From Phymatolithon calcareum (taxonomy: Eukaryota > Rhodophyta > Florideophyceae > Hapalidiales): a DNA stretch of 64,000 nt. Numbering within the stretch: the first letter of the stretch is position 1; each line of letters starts with the position of its first letter. Shown here piece after piece: positions 31,849-42,930 of this stretch. The translations under genes and the position numbers were made by a program. The stretch spans positions 1,364,001 through 1,428,000 of the forward strand of contig OZ345357.1 in assembly GCA_977006965.1 (NCBI GenBank), in the 5' to 3' direction. The notes under the pieces were generated by a model. It ran no database searches, was not told where the DNA came from, and saw only the letters and a program-made list of their open reading frames with translations.

Positions 31849-32038
31849 TGCACAGTGCGAATGTAGTACACAATGCATGCATTGTTTAGGTCCTCGACTG
31901 ATGAAGGGCCCATGCTTTTGGACTTTTCCTTACAGTTCAGGCTCTCTGATTTTATCATACTCGTACAGTACCTACATCTTTAGTCGAATCCTCCAAGCAT
32001 CCTCTCTGCAAAAATAAAACTGTGCGCCGAGGCTGGCG

Positions 32039-32761
32039 CTATGTGTCGCGTTCGCCTTCTTCTTCGCTTTCTTCCTCGCTACTACTCACGTCCTCATATC
32101 CTTCCAGAATCCCCGTTGGTACTGAGACCGAATTTTTCACTTCGTGAGCTACTCGCAGCTTATCAGTTTCCACATTCGTCCGTGCTATGGGCCTGTCTTT
32201 AACATTCTCGCTGTCCATGGCATCCCCGTCTATCATCTTCCGCTTCGCAACAACCTTGATCAGTCCAAGCGTCCCGCGAGGTCTCTTGCTGCGCGCATCC
32301 TCCTTTCGCCTCGCGCCAGCGATAGCCTCCAGAGCGCGATCAACACCAAAGGCGCCTTTGGCAGCAGCGACGCCCCGCTGAATTGCCTCACGCTTCTCCA
32401 AAAAAGCGGACACCTCTGCACGCTCCGCAGCTTCGCCGTCTGCTGCGCGTGCGCGCTCCACAGCTTCAATGCCACCAAGAAATGCGATGTCCTCCTCTAC
32501 CAAGGCCCTTTCGTCCGTACGCTCCGCATCCCGTTTCGCATCTTTTCTATTCTTTGCTTCCTGTATTCGTGCGAACAAATCCTTACCGTCACCAACAGAG
32601 CCACTCCCGTCACCTTGGGCGCGCACAAAGTTGGGGTACTCCACACCAACGGTTTCCAGCCCAGCAGCGTTCGCGGCAGCTGCACCGAACACTTCCTCGG
32701 TGAGTCGCATCGCACGGCCCGGTGTTGTTGTTGTCCCCTTTTCCCGCGCCGTCGATGCCAT
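32039..32761 (-). CDS. FAM192A: FAM192A/Fyv6-like protein, unit 2
   Basis: The copy is intact, with the ATG at 32761 (alternative 32830). It differs from unit 1 by a few residues, for example A-R-I-Q-E-A-K instead of A-R-L-Q-E-E-K in the core helix. Confidence 0.7.
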   Translation of the reverse strand: MASTAREKGTTTTPGRAMRLTEEVFGAAAANAAGLETVGVEYPNFVRAQGDGSGSVGDGKDLFARIQEAKNRKDAKRDAERTDERALVEEDIAFLGGIEAVERARAADGEAAERAEVSAFLEKREAIQRGVAAAKGAFGVDRALEAIAGARRKEDARSKRPRGTLGLIKVVAKRKMIDGDAMDSENVKDRPIARTNVETDKLRVAHEVKNSVSVPTGILEGYEDVSSSEEESEEEGERDT

Positions 32762-33299
32762 GTTGATGTCGCAGTTCGCGGAAGTGCCCACTAATGAGTC
32801 GACCAGGGAAGGGTATCCAGAGTGGACCATCTTGAAGAGGAATTGTCTGTGCTGTAAGTACTGAAGTATGATAGAGTTTGATCTCCTTCATGATCTGCAA
32901 TTCTGTGTCATGCGGGGAAACTGCACAGGTCTCTGTCCTTCGAAAACATAGAACGGCAGAAGAGCTAATCTCGACTCCCTTTGGGGCAGATTTAGAGCCG
33001 CGTAAGTTGCATGAGGATTTTTGATAATAATTCACAGCCGTGCCTGACGGCATGATTTCAAAAAACGGTCAAACTTGAAAGCATGAAGTACTACAGTGCT
33101 TGAGTGAATGTACCTCCAGTCTCCCTAAATAGTGCAAAACTGTAACACGTGACCGAGGACACAAAAAAAGTCTTGTACAACACTAGGACTAGCATAGAAA
33201 ATATCTTTTGACAAAATACGCACGGCTAACGCTCGGACAAACGCTTTCAAATCTTCAGTCTGGCTACAACTTCGTTTGTGGTATAACACAAGTGCGGCG
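32762..33299. other. Spacer upstream of FAM192A, unit 2
   Basis: This is the counterpart of 9816-10350. The same 87-codon minus-strand frame recurs at 33125-33388. Confidence 0.3.
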
Positions 33300-33434
33300 A
33301 TGGATGCATCGGAGCTGTTACTCGACTTCGTTTCTCCGTACAAAGAGATCTCTTGGGAGGAAATGACTACCCTGGTCGAAGGTAACATTTTGGAAAAGTC
33401 ACTTTCGAACGTGGTACAAACTATGGACAGCTAA
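33300..33434 (+). CDS. Small conserved ORF, 44 codons, unit 2
   Basis: The same frame as in unit 1 with two residue changes (I to V and N to T) and no frame break. Confidence 0.25.
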   Translation: MDASELLLDFVSPYKEISWEEMTTLVEGNILEKSLSNVVQTMDS

Positions 33435-33686
33435 AGTGTTTCGGACGTATCAATAGCGAATCGACATTAGTGCCCGGGTGTTGTGCCGTCAAGAACAATC
33501 TTTATACCTGTACCGTGGTATGCTGCAATTGAGAGCTCAAGATGTTTTAGGACTGCAGGAGGGATATGGTAGCGTTGGCCGAAGTACTCATTCACTTCGA
33601 AAGACAGGTAGCAGCAACATCTTCCCCATTTGTCTCAGAAATTGTGCAACTTCCCAAGTTAGATTCGACGTGAAGAAAGTCGCTTC

Positions 33687-34114
33687 ATGACTGCGGATGA
33701 GAAGCGCCAGTGTGACTCCAGGCACAAAATGTTTGATATAATGCTGAAGGAGAGTTCACAGAATATACGTACAGGTTGACTTCGGCGAAGTATCCTAACG
33801 AATCAGTAGAAGTTTCAGGATATTCCCTGAAGGTAGATCACTTGGGCAGAGTGAAATCGACCGATAGCCCAGGCAGTTTCCCGATATGCCACATGGTTGC
33901 AGATGTGGTTGGCAAATCATCCCTCGATATCGGCAATATACAGTACGACCGATACGGGGTTGGGCGTTTGCTACAAAGGATAACCAGACATATGAAGCTG
34001 GGAGACGGTGAGTCATCCAGACCGAGCATTATAGCAGTTGTGCCATCTCACTGGCAATCTGAAATTGCAGTGTATGTCTCTTGTTGTCGAACAAGACAGT
34101 GGCTTGCAATGTGA
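33687..34114 (+). pseudogene. Unassigned 142-codon ORF, frameshifted, unit 2
   Basis: One T is lost near 33753 (GAGTTCAC against GAGTTTCAC), so the frame breaks after about 22 codons. The rest is open from 33776. Confidence 0.4.
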
Positions 34115-35319
34115 GGTCGGTCAATGGCGAAATAAGAAGGATAATAAAGACACTGAGAGCACAAGACTTAGGGAAGATCCTATAGAGCGACCACGTCGGG
34201 TGGCCACCCGCAAGTGTCAGCTCGTAATAACGGACAGACCCGACAGTCGAAATAATCACAGGATAAGAGGCACGAAGAGATCGCCCAGTTTGGTCACTGA
34301 CTCGCACGTGCGTATCGCGGTAGTCGTTAGTCCAGACAGTGATAGACCTGACATCACAGAATGGGAGGCCCAAGAGATCGCCAAGATGGGTCACTGACTT
34401 GCACGTTCGTATCGATGTAGCCGTTAGTCCTGACATTAACAGGATAGTGTCAGCATTCGTGGTGTGTGATATGCAACCCCAAGCCAGTAGGTTGGAGAAT
34501 CCGATAGCTTATAAGGCACAGCTCATCGCAGCGAGTAAAGGATCGCATCTCAAGCAAGCCACAATTGGCGAGAGTGAATGCCAACTACTTTGCCGACCGT
34601 GAGAGTGCAACAAGCAAGCTGAAATGACACCATACCGTTCTTCATCGCTCTATTATCAAAGAGGTGTAACTAGCGCATGCGGTAAAGCGTCGTTAGGGAG
34701 TCAAAAGGCAACAGAACTGGCACCCCGCACAGTACATGGCCGTCTGTGCAGGTCTTTTTATTATACGTGGAGCACCCCTAAAGAGAACAGTTGTGTCTTC
34801 AAATGTCGTAGAGTTGAGTGTTGTACTGGCGAGTGTGGGTTGCTGATCTTGTTTGGTCTTCGAAGAGATGTCGAGGAGCGCTGCAGTAGTGAGAGACGCA
34901 TCACTTTATTGGTGCTATGCGGGGGGGAGGCAACAGCTAGTGGCGTATAACGCTCCCTGAATACAGAGCTGTATCCGCGAAAGCCACTGACTATGTTCTA
35001 GCACTCAAGGATGTGATAACACAGTTGATCAGATATCATACGTCCCGCTGATGAGAATCGCCAACGGATTACAGTAACCGTCCTACCTATAAGTCGGCAG
35101 ATTTACATAAAGTGACATCGTTTTTTACATTAAAATTTCGCATATATTTTTGCAAATCTCTTACCAAGATTGATTTCGCTCTAAGTGTTGGCATTCGAAA
35201 CCAAAACAGCTTTCCCGCGAAATAATCCCAGTTTTGAACGCGGAAGACTTAGACCTTTCTAGTGATCCCAAAAATGCTGGAATACCACATCGGGAAGGCG
35301 CTTTTTTCGCACGTCCATC
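34115..35319. other. Spacer, unit 2
   Basis: No gene is recognised apart from the local duplication at 34264-34440. Empty sites for both unit 1 MITEs lie near 34665 and 34790. Confidence 0.35.
34264..34440. repeat. Local tandem duplication of about 90 bp, unit 2
   Basis: Two diverged copies of a block running from GAGGCAC/GGAGGCC through AAGAGATCGCC to GCCGTTAGTCC/GTCGTTAGTCC occur here; units 1, 3 and 4 have one. The two copies differ at about ten positions. Confidence 0.65.
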
Positions 35320-35511
35320 ATGGGGAAGCGCATCATGAATCGCCGCGCGTACAAAGAGCCTGTCGCCGATTTGAGGCGATTGGTTGACGTTGCGCCGCGC
35401 CGCGCACTGCAGCGCGAGGCGCTCGCGAGAAGCCGCCAGGACCGAGTGATGAAAACCCGGTTGCGAGTCTCCGCCAAACGAGCACGAGATATGGCGGTGG
35501 TGTTACAGTAG
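35320..35511 (+). CDS. Basic helical ORF, unit 2 spacer
   Basis: 63 codons starting M-G-K-R-I-M-N-R-R; ended early by a short ACAGTA insertion that creates a TAG. Unknown and possibly not coding. Confidence 0.2.
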   Translation: MGKRIMNRRAYKEPVADLRRLVDVAPRRALQREALARSRQDRVMKTRLRVSAKRARDMAVVLQ

Positions 35512-35604
35512 TCGGGCTTGGTACAGTAGGGAAGACTTCGACTGATGCTCCCAACGGGAGCTGAGAACCTGATGTGTACTGATGTGTCCTTTATTTGAAT
35601 TAAA

Positions 35605-35666
35605 AATTTTGTGCCACGCGCCGTTGCCGACATTATAATGTCGGCAACGGCGCGTGGCACAAAATT
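35605..35666. repeat. 62-bp perfect palindrome
   Basis: Two 31-base arms without a spacer, centred between 35635 and 35636 (CATTATAATG centre). The left arm is the normal unit sequence; the right arm is its inverted copy, absent from units 1, 3 and 4. Confidence 0.9.
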
Positions 35667-35704
35667 ATTCTCGCTTTTTCGGCCAAAAACGAGGGTGCCC
35701 TGTG

Positions 35705-36337
35705 TACTCGACCTTATCCGACCCGACTTTTGCAGGTGCCGTGGCGCCGCCGTGGCGCTCCGTGGGGCCAATAGCCCCCACCGGCCCTGGACCAGGACCT
35801 TTCAGCAAACCTTTTCATACCACTTCCCGCCCTGTTCAAATTGTCCGCCGCCGCCCAACCGCCCGCCGCCCAACGCACCGCCCTGCCTAGCCCGCCGCCC
35901 AACACACCGCCCAACACACGGCCTGCTAAGCCCGCCGCCTAACGCACCACCCTGCCAAGCCCGCCCCGCAACGTACCGCACTCTCGCCGTCCATCGCACT
36001 GCCTGCCAAGCTCGCCGCCCAACGAACCGCCCTGTCAATCCCGCCGCCCAACGCACCGCCCTGCCAAGCCAGCCGCCGAACGCCGCCGCCCAACACGCCG
36101 CCCAACACACCGCCTGCCAAGCCTGCCGCCCAACACGGCGCACAACACACCGCCTGCCAAGCCCCCCGCCCAACGCACCACCCTGCGAATACCCCCCGCC
36201 GCCCAACGAACCGCCCTGTCAAGCCCGCCGCCCAACACGCCGCACAACACACCGCCTGCCAAGCCCCCCGCCCAACGCACCACCCTGCCAATACCCCCCG
36301 CCGCCCAACGAACCGCCCTGCCAAGCCCGCCGCCCAA
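35705..36337. repeat. C-rich/G-rich minisatellite before Sel1 copy 3
   Basis: About 110 bases of unrelated sequence, then an irregular array from about 35848 of CCGCCGCCCAACG, CACCGCCCTGCCAAGC and similar words, ending at 36337. The minus strand has many GGG runs, with G-quadruplex potential. It replaces about 430 bases found upstream of copies 2 and 4. A long Pro-rich reading frame across it is judged not to be a gene. Confidence 0.8.
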
Positions 36338-36539
36338 GGAAGGTGTTCCTCTGAGACGTGTCCGTCTCTCCAACACTCGACCTGATAAGATCTACTGACC
36401 TCTGACCACCACTACAGTACAATTTGGTACAGTACTCTTCAACGAGCTCCAAAACAACAGTGCTTCATCTAGTACCATTTTCCGCCCTGCGACCGACGAC
36501 CTCCGTTCTTCTAGCATTGCGGTTTTGCAAAAATTCAAA
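36338..36539 (+). promoter_or_regulatory. Conserved 5' leader region of Sel1 copy 3
   Basis: Homology to units 2 and 4 begins abruptly at 36338, directly after the G-rich minisatellite. From there to the ATG only scattered substitutions are seen. Confidence 0.4.
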
Positions 36540-39500
36540 ATGTCTTGTGAACTACCGTGCAATCCGTGGATCGTCTACACCGTCTACGCCGCCGCTTTCA
36601 TCCCGCTCGCATTCATTTACGGCCTGGACTTCATCACTGACAGGTGGAGGCCGATTCGTAAGACCTGGCAGAACGGCATGACTCAGCTGTGCATCTCACT
36701 GCCTTGCCTTGCGTATGTCATGTACTACATTGTTCTCCAAATCGGCGGTGAGGACCACAAGGAGGCAGCTTCCGCTATCACAGTGGCAGTATTCAACGCG
36801 TACCACGTTGTTCGAACGGTTTGGGGTCTGTTGCAGCTTTCTGAATTTCGAAACTGGAACGTTCATGCCTTAAAATGTCTTATCAATCTTCGGTACAAGG
36901 CATCAAAACAGCGGCAGCCCACCAATTTGTTGTCAAGAGTCCGTGACTTTTGCTTGTTCTGGAAAAAAGAAAGCAATGCTATTGATGAGGAGCTGGAAAC
37001 ATCCGGTATGTCGCTGAGAGATGTTGAGAGAACAGTGGACAATGAAATGCTTGTCAACAGCTCACTCATTGACAATGAGATCGCTGGTCATGACCTCCCA
37101 ATGCGCCCCGTTTTGCATTCCCGCGTTGAGTACAGTGACCAGGAACGACACGGTCGCTTCGCACGATTTGTTGCGTCGCATTTGAGATCTACGCTACCGG
37201 AAGAATGCGCCGTCCGTTGGCTAGTGTCATTCCTCGCAAAGTTTGGAAGTCGATGGCTTGCTCATACCAAGCATTTGTCTGACGCCAAATGTGATGGCTT
37301 CCGCAGCGAAAGGAGGTGGAGTAAATCTCGAGATCTTGCAGTTGTGGCAATGATGCACACAACGAACGGGATGGTGACTGAGACCGGATCAACAGAAAAT
37401 TTTGTTTCTCCGTTTTCTCCGTTTCACGAGTTTTGCATTGCCCCCAACAGCTGCGTTGACTCCGAAGTTGACGTCAGTGAAATACACTCCCTTCCTTTTA
37501 AAATGGACGGGTACAAGAACCCGGAACCTGGCGAAGTCAACGTGTTTGACTTTGCCCGTCAAGCAGCAACGATAAAAGACGCTGTAAGAGATGACTGGCA
37601 TAAAGCGTCTCTGAACAAATTGGATGATGAAGAGAGAACGGCGGTCGAGAACATGTCTGCTGCGCAGCTAGCTTGTTTCGCCAAGCTTATGCATCAGGAC
37701 CAAATGCACTGGAAGAAGACTGAAAGACGTCCTCACCGTGTGCGTTTTGTTGACGACCTGTTGTCCCGCACCTTCAGCTACCAGTTAGGCGGAGATCGTG
37801 AAAAAAATATTGATGAAATCCTCAAGAGACTTCCCTTCCACCTGCCCAGCCGTCAACGACGGGTCTGGTCGCTGAATGATGGAGTGTTACAAGAGAGCAT
37901 TCATATGGACAACTACGTTTCTCTGGAGAGTGGTGACAGAACTGATTCTTCTTTTGATACCTTACAAGTTACGACTGAAGAAGATGGACAGCGTTCCGCT
38001 TTTCAACAGCAGGTCAACCTCGAAACCGCCCGACTTCAGGCAAATAGCGTGACTCCTGGCGGAATGAAAACAAGCCGCTTCATCGGGTGTGTCACTGAAA
38101 TTGTGCGGAGTGCGCTTGCAAAATGGGTCGAAAAGTCCGACAACGATACCACCGGCTGGTCGTCACGTATTTCTACTATGGGATTGAGCTTTCCGTGCAG
38201 TGCACAGCTGTGCTCCACATTTCACGAAATCAAGAAAAATAATACCCGTGCTCATAGGTGGAATATGAGACTGGTTTGGGAAATCCAATCATTCTTGAAA
38301 TGGAAAGTTGGAAAAGAGCTCGAAGGGATTGAAGGGAATGACACAGACCTGCGAAGGTCAGAAGCACTCGTGATGCTGTTTATTCTTGGTTTTCCATCAC
38401 TACGAATCGAACGCAATGATTGCGGAGAGTGTGAAAGTACAGCCACGGAGAGCAATGACACTGTGATCACTCTCGAGAGTGATGGGGTACAGAAATTTAC
38501 AGTGGCACCGATTGGCGGTCCTCAAAAAATTGTGATTACAGTTGAAGTGAACGTTGAGGCCAGATGGGTCTCTTTGCGCATGGAATTGGAAGGTGTTGTA
38601 TTTGACTGGCAAGGTTGGAAAGACACATTCATGGGCAGCATGTGTGCACAGAAAAGATGGAGACTAAGTCGCGGGATCTCGAAGCATGAAACACTCCGCG
38701 AAGAAGGGAATCAATCTCAACTTTCCGAATCTTTTCAGAGGATTGACATATGTGATGTTTGGACTGGTTGGCCCCCATTCATGCCGGATATTGCCCAATA
38801 TGAGTTCAAGGAAGAAGACTATATAGATATTTATGATATTGAGGGTTTGAATTCTGCACTGGATGCCCACTATCATAGTCAGTCGAGAGAAGAGGTCGGA
38901 CCTGTGTACGAGGATGGAAGGGTCGCGCTTGAAGGTGGTCGCAAGAACGAGGCGATGATTGTTTTTGGGCGTTGCATAGCAGAACAAGGAGACAGACGCG
39001 CTTTGCAAGATTTCGCCGATATTCTTCTGAAACAGAATCCTGTGAACAGTGTTGATACAATCCGATTGCTTTCCAGCATGTACTCATGGTACAAGATATT
39101 GATTAATCGAAGACCAAGAGAGTTGGCCCATGACGTTTCCAATGAAATGGATCTTCAGCTACTGGCAGACGAGTGTGGATGTTTCTCGGAATCCATGAAA
39201 GACGATTGGCGTTTAGAGTGGCTGAAAGCCTATTCGTTGTTTCATGTGAACGGGCCAGAGAATGCTGTGTCGGAGGCAGCCGTTTGTACAATGGAATCTA
39301 TTCTTGTGAAATGGCATGACCCTTTCATTGCACTCCATCTCGCTATCGCGTATCAAAGTCTATACGTGGAGTCGCGTGACTTGTTAGAAAGGCAGCTCGC
39401 AGTACATGCTATTGTGCGAGCGGGCATTGATGATCCAGATGACTTTGGTGCTCCACTCGGGATGTTACTCGAAAAAGGATTTTACACTTTTCGTAACAAG

Positions 39501-40298
39501 AAGCACATCTCCGCGTTGATCTCGCCCTTTTATAGTGGTGATGGGAAACGGTTGCAAGAACTATTTGAAAGGCTGTTCCTCATGCCTGAAACTCCAGACG
39601 GACACATAGATGGAAGTCGGCTCTCATTCGGAATTGGAATTCATCCAAAAGACGCTATCAGAGTTTACAAGAAGATGCTGGATGAGAAGAAAGATGAGGA
39701 GGAAGATGAGGAACGAGTATTTGCGACCGCATCTAATCGTCTGGGATTGATATATCACCGGGGAGGACCAGATGTTCCTATCAGCATTTCGCATGCGAAG
39801 AGCAGCTACTCGAATGCAATCGAGCGTGGGTCCACAGAAGCTCTTTGTAACATGGGTGTTTTTCTAAATGGAAACCAGGCCGAGGGCGATAACATTTCGT
39901 CACTGGAAGAGGCTGTAGCGACCGGGAACAGTACAGCAATGAATAACCTGGGAGTGGCGTACGATCTTGGAAACGGAGTCGAGCGGAATGCTGTGGAAGC
40001 CAAGAAGCTCTACGAGCAAGCCATTGAAAAAGACCAAAATCCGATTGCTATTTTTAATCTCGCCCTCATGTACAAGTTTGGCGATTCTGAGTTTCGAAGC
40101 GAAGAGAAAATTGCCGAGCTGATGGACCGATTTTACAGACCAGACATGGACACGTCAGGGATGTTCGTTTTGATGCAGGAAATTTCGAAGTTCTCAAATG
40201 CGGGGACCATGGAAGCACGAAACACTGATAGTTGGAAGGTGAAGGTGGAAGAAATCGACGACTGTTTGGCATATGTGAAAGTGAAAGACGGAGAGTGA
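36540..40298 (+). CDS. Membrane-anchored Sel1/TPR-solenoid protein, copy 3
   Basis: This copy encodes 1252 residues from the ATG at 36540. The first ~729 residues match copy 2 except for one. Solenoid patches differ, for example near 38731-38760, 39043-39100, 39175-39230, 39301-39325, 39516-39540, 39665-39740 and 39780-39845. The 39665-39740 patch carries a Lys/Asp/Glu-rich insertion about ten residues longer than in copy 2. Its upstream region is replaced by a G-rich minisatellite, so its promoter may differ from that of copies 2 and 4. Like copy 1 it lacks the 3' block that contains AATAAA. Confidence 0.85.
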   Translation: MSCELPCNPWIVYTVYAAAFIPLAFIYGLDFITDRWRPIRKTWQNGMTQLCISLPCLAYVMYYIVLQIGGEDHKEAASAITVAVFNAYHVVRTVWGLLQLSEFRNWNVHALKCLINLRYKASKQRQPTNLLSRVRDFCLFWKKESNAIDEELETSGMSLRDVERTVDNEMLVNSSLIDNEIAGHDLPMRPVLHSRVEYSDQERHGRFARFVASHLRSTLPEECAVRWLVSFLAKFGSRWLAHTKHLSDAKCDGFRSERRWSKSRDLAVVAMMHTTNGMVTETGSTENFVSPFSPFHEFCIAPNSCVDSEVDVSEIHSLPFKMDGYKNPEPGEVNVFDFARQAATIKDAVRDDWHKASLNKLDDEERTAVENMSAAQLACFAKLMHQDQMHWKKTERRPHRVRFVDDLLSRTFSYQLGGDREKNIDEILKRLPFHLPSRQRRVWSLNDGVLQESIHMDNYVSLESGDRTDSSFDTLQVTTEEDGQRSAFQQQVNLETARLQANSVTPGGMKTSRFIGCVTEIVRSALAKWVEKSDNDTTGWSSRISTMGLSFPCSAQLCSTFHEIKKNNTRAHRWNMRLVWEIQSFLKWKVGKELEGIEGNDTDLRRSEALVMLFILGFPSLRIERNDCGECESTATESNDTVITLESDGVQKFTVAPIGGPQKIVITVEVNVEARWVSLRMELEGVVFDWQGWKDTFMGSMCAQKRWRLSRGISKHETLREEGNQSQLSESFQRIDICDVWTGWPPFMPDIAQYEFKEEDYIDIYDIEGLNSALDAHYHSQSREEVGPVYEDGRVALEGGRKNEAMIVFGRCIAEQGDRRALQDFADILLKQNPVNSVDTIRLLSSMYSWYKILINRRPRELAHDVSNEMDLQLLADECGCFSESMKDDWRLEWLKAYSLFHVNGPENAVSEAAVCTMESILVKWHDPFIALHLAIAYQSLYVESRDLLERQLAVHAIVRAGIDDPDDFGAPLGMLLEKGFYTFRNKKHISALISPFYSGDGKRLQELFERLFLMPETPDGHIDGSRLSFGIGIHPKDAIRVYKKMLDEKKDEEEDEERVFATASNRLGLIYHRGGPDVPISISHAKSSYSNAIERGSTEALCNMGVFLNGNQAEGDNISSLEEAVATGNSTAMNNLGVAYDLGNGVERNAVEAKKLYEQAIEKDQNPIAIFNLALMYKFGDSEFRSEEKIAELMDRFYRPDMDTSGMFVLMQEISKFSNAGTMEARNTDSWKVKVEEIDDCLAYVKVKDGE

Positions 40299-40511
40299 AA
40301 TATGAAGATGTCCTTCGGAGACGAGGAACTACAGTACTAGAACGAAATTTGAAATTGTATAGCTATGAACAGGGCGAAGAGAAAATGTTGGATTTAGTAA
40401 ATGTGAGTACATGCTCTTCGGGACTAAACTAAACTGCATGTCGTGGTCTGGTGAGCAAACAGGATATACAGTACGCGTTGTCCTGCATTTGGTTCATTTA
40501 ACTTGTAATTT

Positions 40512-41766
40512 TTGGCTCTGCTGATTTTAAATTCAAGCACCCTCGCCCTCCTCTGGGCGCACCGTCTCGACGCCTCCGTGCGCACCCTCTGCGATCTACG
40601 TCTCTCGTCCGATCTCTTCGCCCACTCCTTCGTCCTCGCGTCCGCCTCGCCCGTCCTCGCAAAATCCTTCGCCTCCCGCACCTCCTCTCCGCTCCTCTCC
40701 AACGCGTCCTCGCACGTACAGCACGCTGCACTCGCCTTCGCCTACATCTTGCCGACCTTCTCGAGCTTGCCGCCCTCTGCTCCGCCCTGGTAATGCCGCG
40801 CGCGGTCGCGCACATCGACCGCGCACTCGCCGCGTCCGTCGCCCCGATACGGCGCTCGCGGCGCTGCGCGCTGCGGCACCACTGCAACGATTACGGATTG
40901 TGGATTGGGGGAATTGGCGGAGGGGGAGGTGATGAATGCGAGGAATCAACAGGCGGTGCTTCTTGAGGGATTATTGCCGCTAAGATGGTATAAGAATTTG
41001 AAGTTTCGGACGAGTAGTGCTTCCGCTATGCCGTTTACGATTGTTGTGCCCAACTGGTCGGTTTGTATGAAGAGGGTGCGGTCGGAGTCAAGGTCATTTG
41101 CTAATTATCGATGGTTGCTGTGGGTTGACCCTTTGCGGCGGCGGCGGCTGCCGCGCGGGTGAGACTGAGGAGGGAGCGTCGCAACAGTTCCCTCGTCCTA
41201 CTTTGGCAGGGTCAAGTTCCACCGCTGCTGTGGAGGGTGGTGCGGATTACATTTCGTTGTTTTTGTGTTGAGAATCGGAAGAGGAACGGGCGTCGTCTGT
41301 GTCCATGCGTGTCGACTATGCGCTGTTTGTTGCCTCCGCGGAGGAGGAGTATGGGATGGAGAGGAAGGTATGCACGGGAAGGACGCTCTCGGCGGATGGA
41401 CAGGCAATGGGATTTCGACGACATACGCGTCGTTCACGGATTTTGGAAGGTTGTGTTCATAACGCGAAAAGAGATGAGATTGTTATCGGCGCTCATGTGG
41501 TCCACCACATATCCGGTGCAGAGGGCAGTGGGGTTGAACGACCGGATGTGGAGAGGTTGGAAGTGTCGAAGATTGCAACGGATTCAAGTAAGCGGTCGTC
41601 GCACAGTACGGAACGATGGCCATTGTCACTGCCGAGACCGGGGTCCATTGAGTGGCAGAGATACGTTGCGCGATTTGCCGCTGAGCATTGTGCTGCACCC
41701 TGTGTTGCAGACGGCGGCCGGACGCGCTTTTCTCAGTCTGGAAGCAGAAATGCTGAGGGCGAATGA
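40512..41766 (+). pseudogene. BTB-MATH-like pseudogene lacking BACK, unit 3
   Basis: The BTB-like part is followed directly by the end of the BACK-like part: relative to unit 2, bases 25755-26172 (418 bp) are deleted at the junction near 40888. The GGC repeat is down to four units. A TGG replaces the TGA that ends the middle frame in other copies, but the MATH-like TGA remains. Confidence 0.5.
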
Positions 41767-41878
41767 GAAAGAGGCGAGGAGAAACTTGGGAGTGCAAAAA
41801 CCGGATGAAGCTTTCCTGCGTGGATCTAGCGCGGTGAATGTGAATGTGAAGGAGGCGGAGGGACAGGCGGGGAAATGA

Positions 41879-42930
41879 GGGAGGATGATGTGCGGTGGAC
41901 GATGATTGCAATCGGCAGATATACTTTTGTATACTGTACAGTAGTACTGTAGTTTACGTTAATTTCGACATTTTGTTGTGTTTCGTTAAACAACTAGCTG
42001 ACTTTTATATATTTTAGGGAGTGCAGAGGCACTGCACTTTTTATCTGTTAATATTTGTGCGCGGTGCATTTTGCCAGACTTGTCAGCACATGATAGACTA
42101 CAGTACAAGTAAGGTTAATCCAAATTTTTGAAAATAGAAGCACCACATCCGTTGTTTCGGTTATCGTCGCCTCCCATGGTTTCGTTTTTGCCGGCGAATG
42201 AGCCTGCCTTCGCTGTACCATAGTTTTGCGCATCGACATGCGGGCACAGCTCTTCGCTACTGTATCCTCCCCAACAGAGTGATCTCCTTGGTATTCTGCG
42301 GTGGCGGGATTATGTCCAAGTATTCGCGATGTGACGTTGCACGTCGTGAGGTTTTCAGGGTCAGTAGGAGGTTGTGTACCGGTTGGCGGAATCGCTCTGT
42401 TGATCAGCAGTATTCTTAGACATTGAGCTTCTTCGCATTCAGGCGCGGAGTACTTACAACATGGTTTTGGACTGACGGCCGGTTGTGTCGTTAGCATAGG
42501 TCATCATCCATTGCTTGGAGACAAACCTTAGCACCCATCGCAAACGGCGGAAGGATCGTAACGATGGAAATTGGGATACTGAGGATTCAAATTTGATGCG
42601 AATGCCCGGAGGGCACAATCAACCTTATTACATCCGCCTTTATCCTTAACTTGGTGGTGAGCGAGAAGGAATGCAATAAATGGGCACACTGCCCGCTGCA
42701 CTAGAAGCTCAGGAAGGAATCGTCTAATAGTGGCGTTCAGATGCGATACATGGGGTCTAGATTTTCACCTTCACATGCAAGTCTATATCACTGCACACTC
42801 ATCTCTCGCACGTAGAACTGCTCTCAACTTTTTATCAGTATACAAGCTGTAGGCTCACCGCTCATACCGCAAACTGGAACCGGAGGCAAACTTGCCGTCG
42901 CCCGTGCTTACGCATAGAGTCGCGCGGGAT
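41879..42930. other. Spacer, unit 3
   Basis: This is the counterpart of 4220-5308. Short deletions remove some TACAGTA words and shorten the minus-strand frame to 149 codons. No gene is recognised. Confidence 0.4.

Larger units (their letters stand above)
21133..36337. repeat. Array unit 2 (complete, about 15.2 kb)
   Basis: The unit starts at the conserved leader of the Sel1 gene and ends just before the same leader in unit 3. Private features are a local duplication near 34264-34440, a frameshifted coiled-coil gene and a frameshifted 142-codon ORF. The palindrome (35605-35666) and the G-rich minisatellite (35705-36337) lie at its 3' edge, upstream of the unit 3 Sel1 gene. Confidence 0.9.

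Noticed and set aside
35611-36354. Proline-rich reading frame of about 247 codons across the minisatellite
   Set aside because: Open only because the repeat lacks stops in several frames on both strands; no ortholog in other units and no sensible domain.
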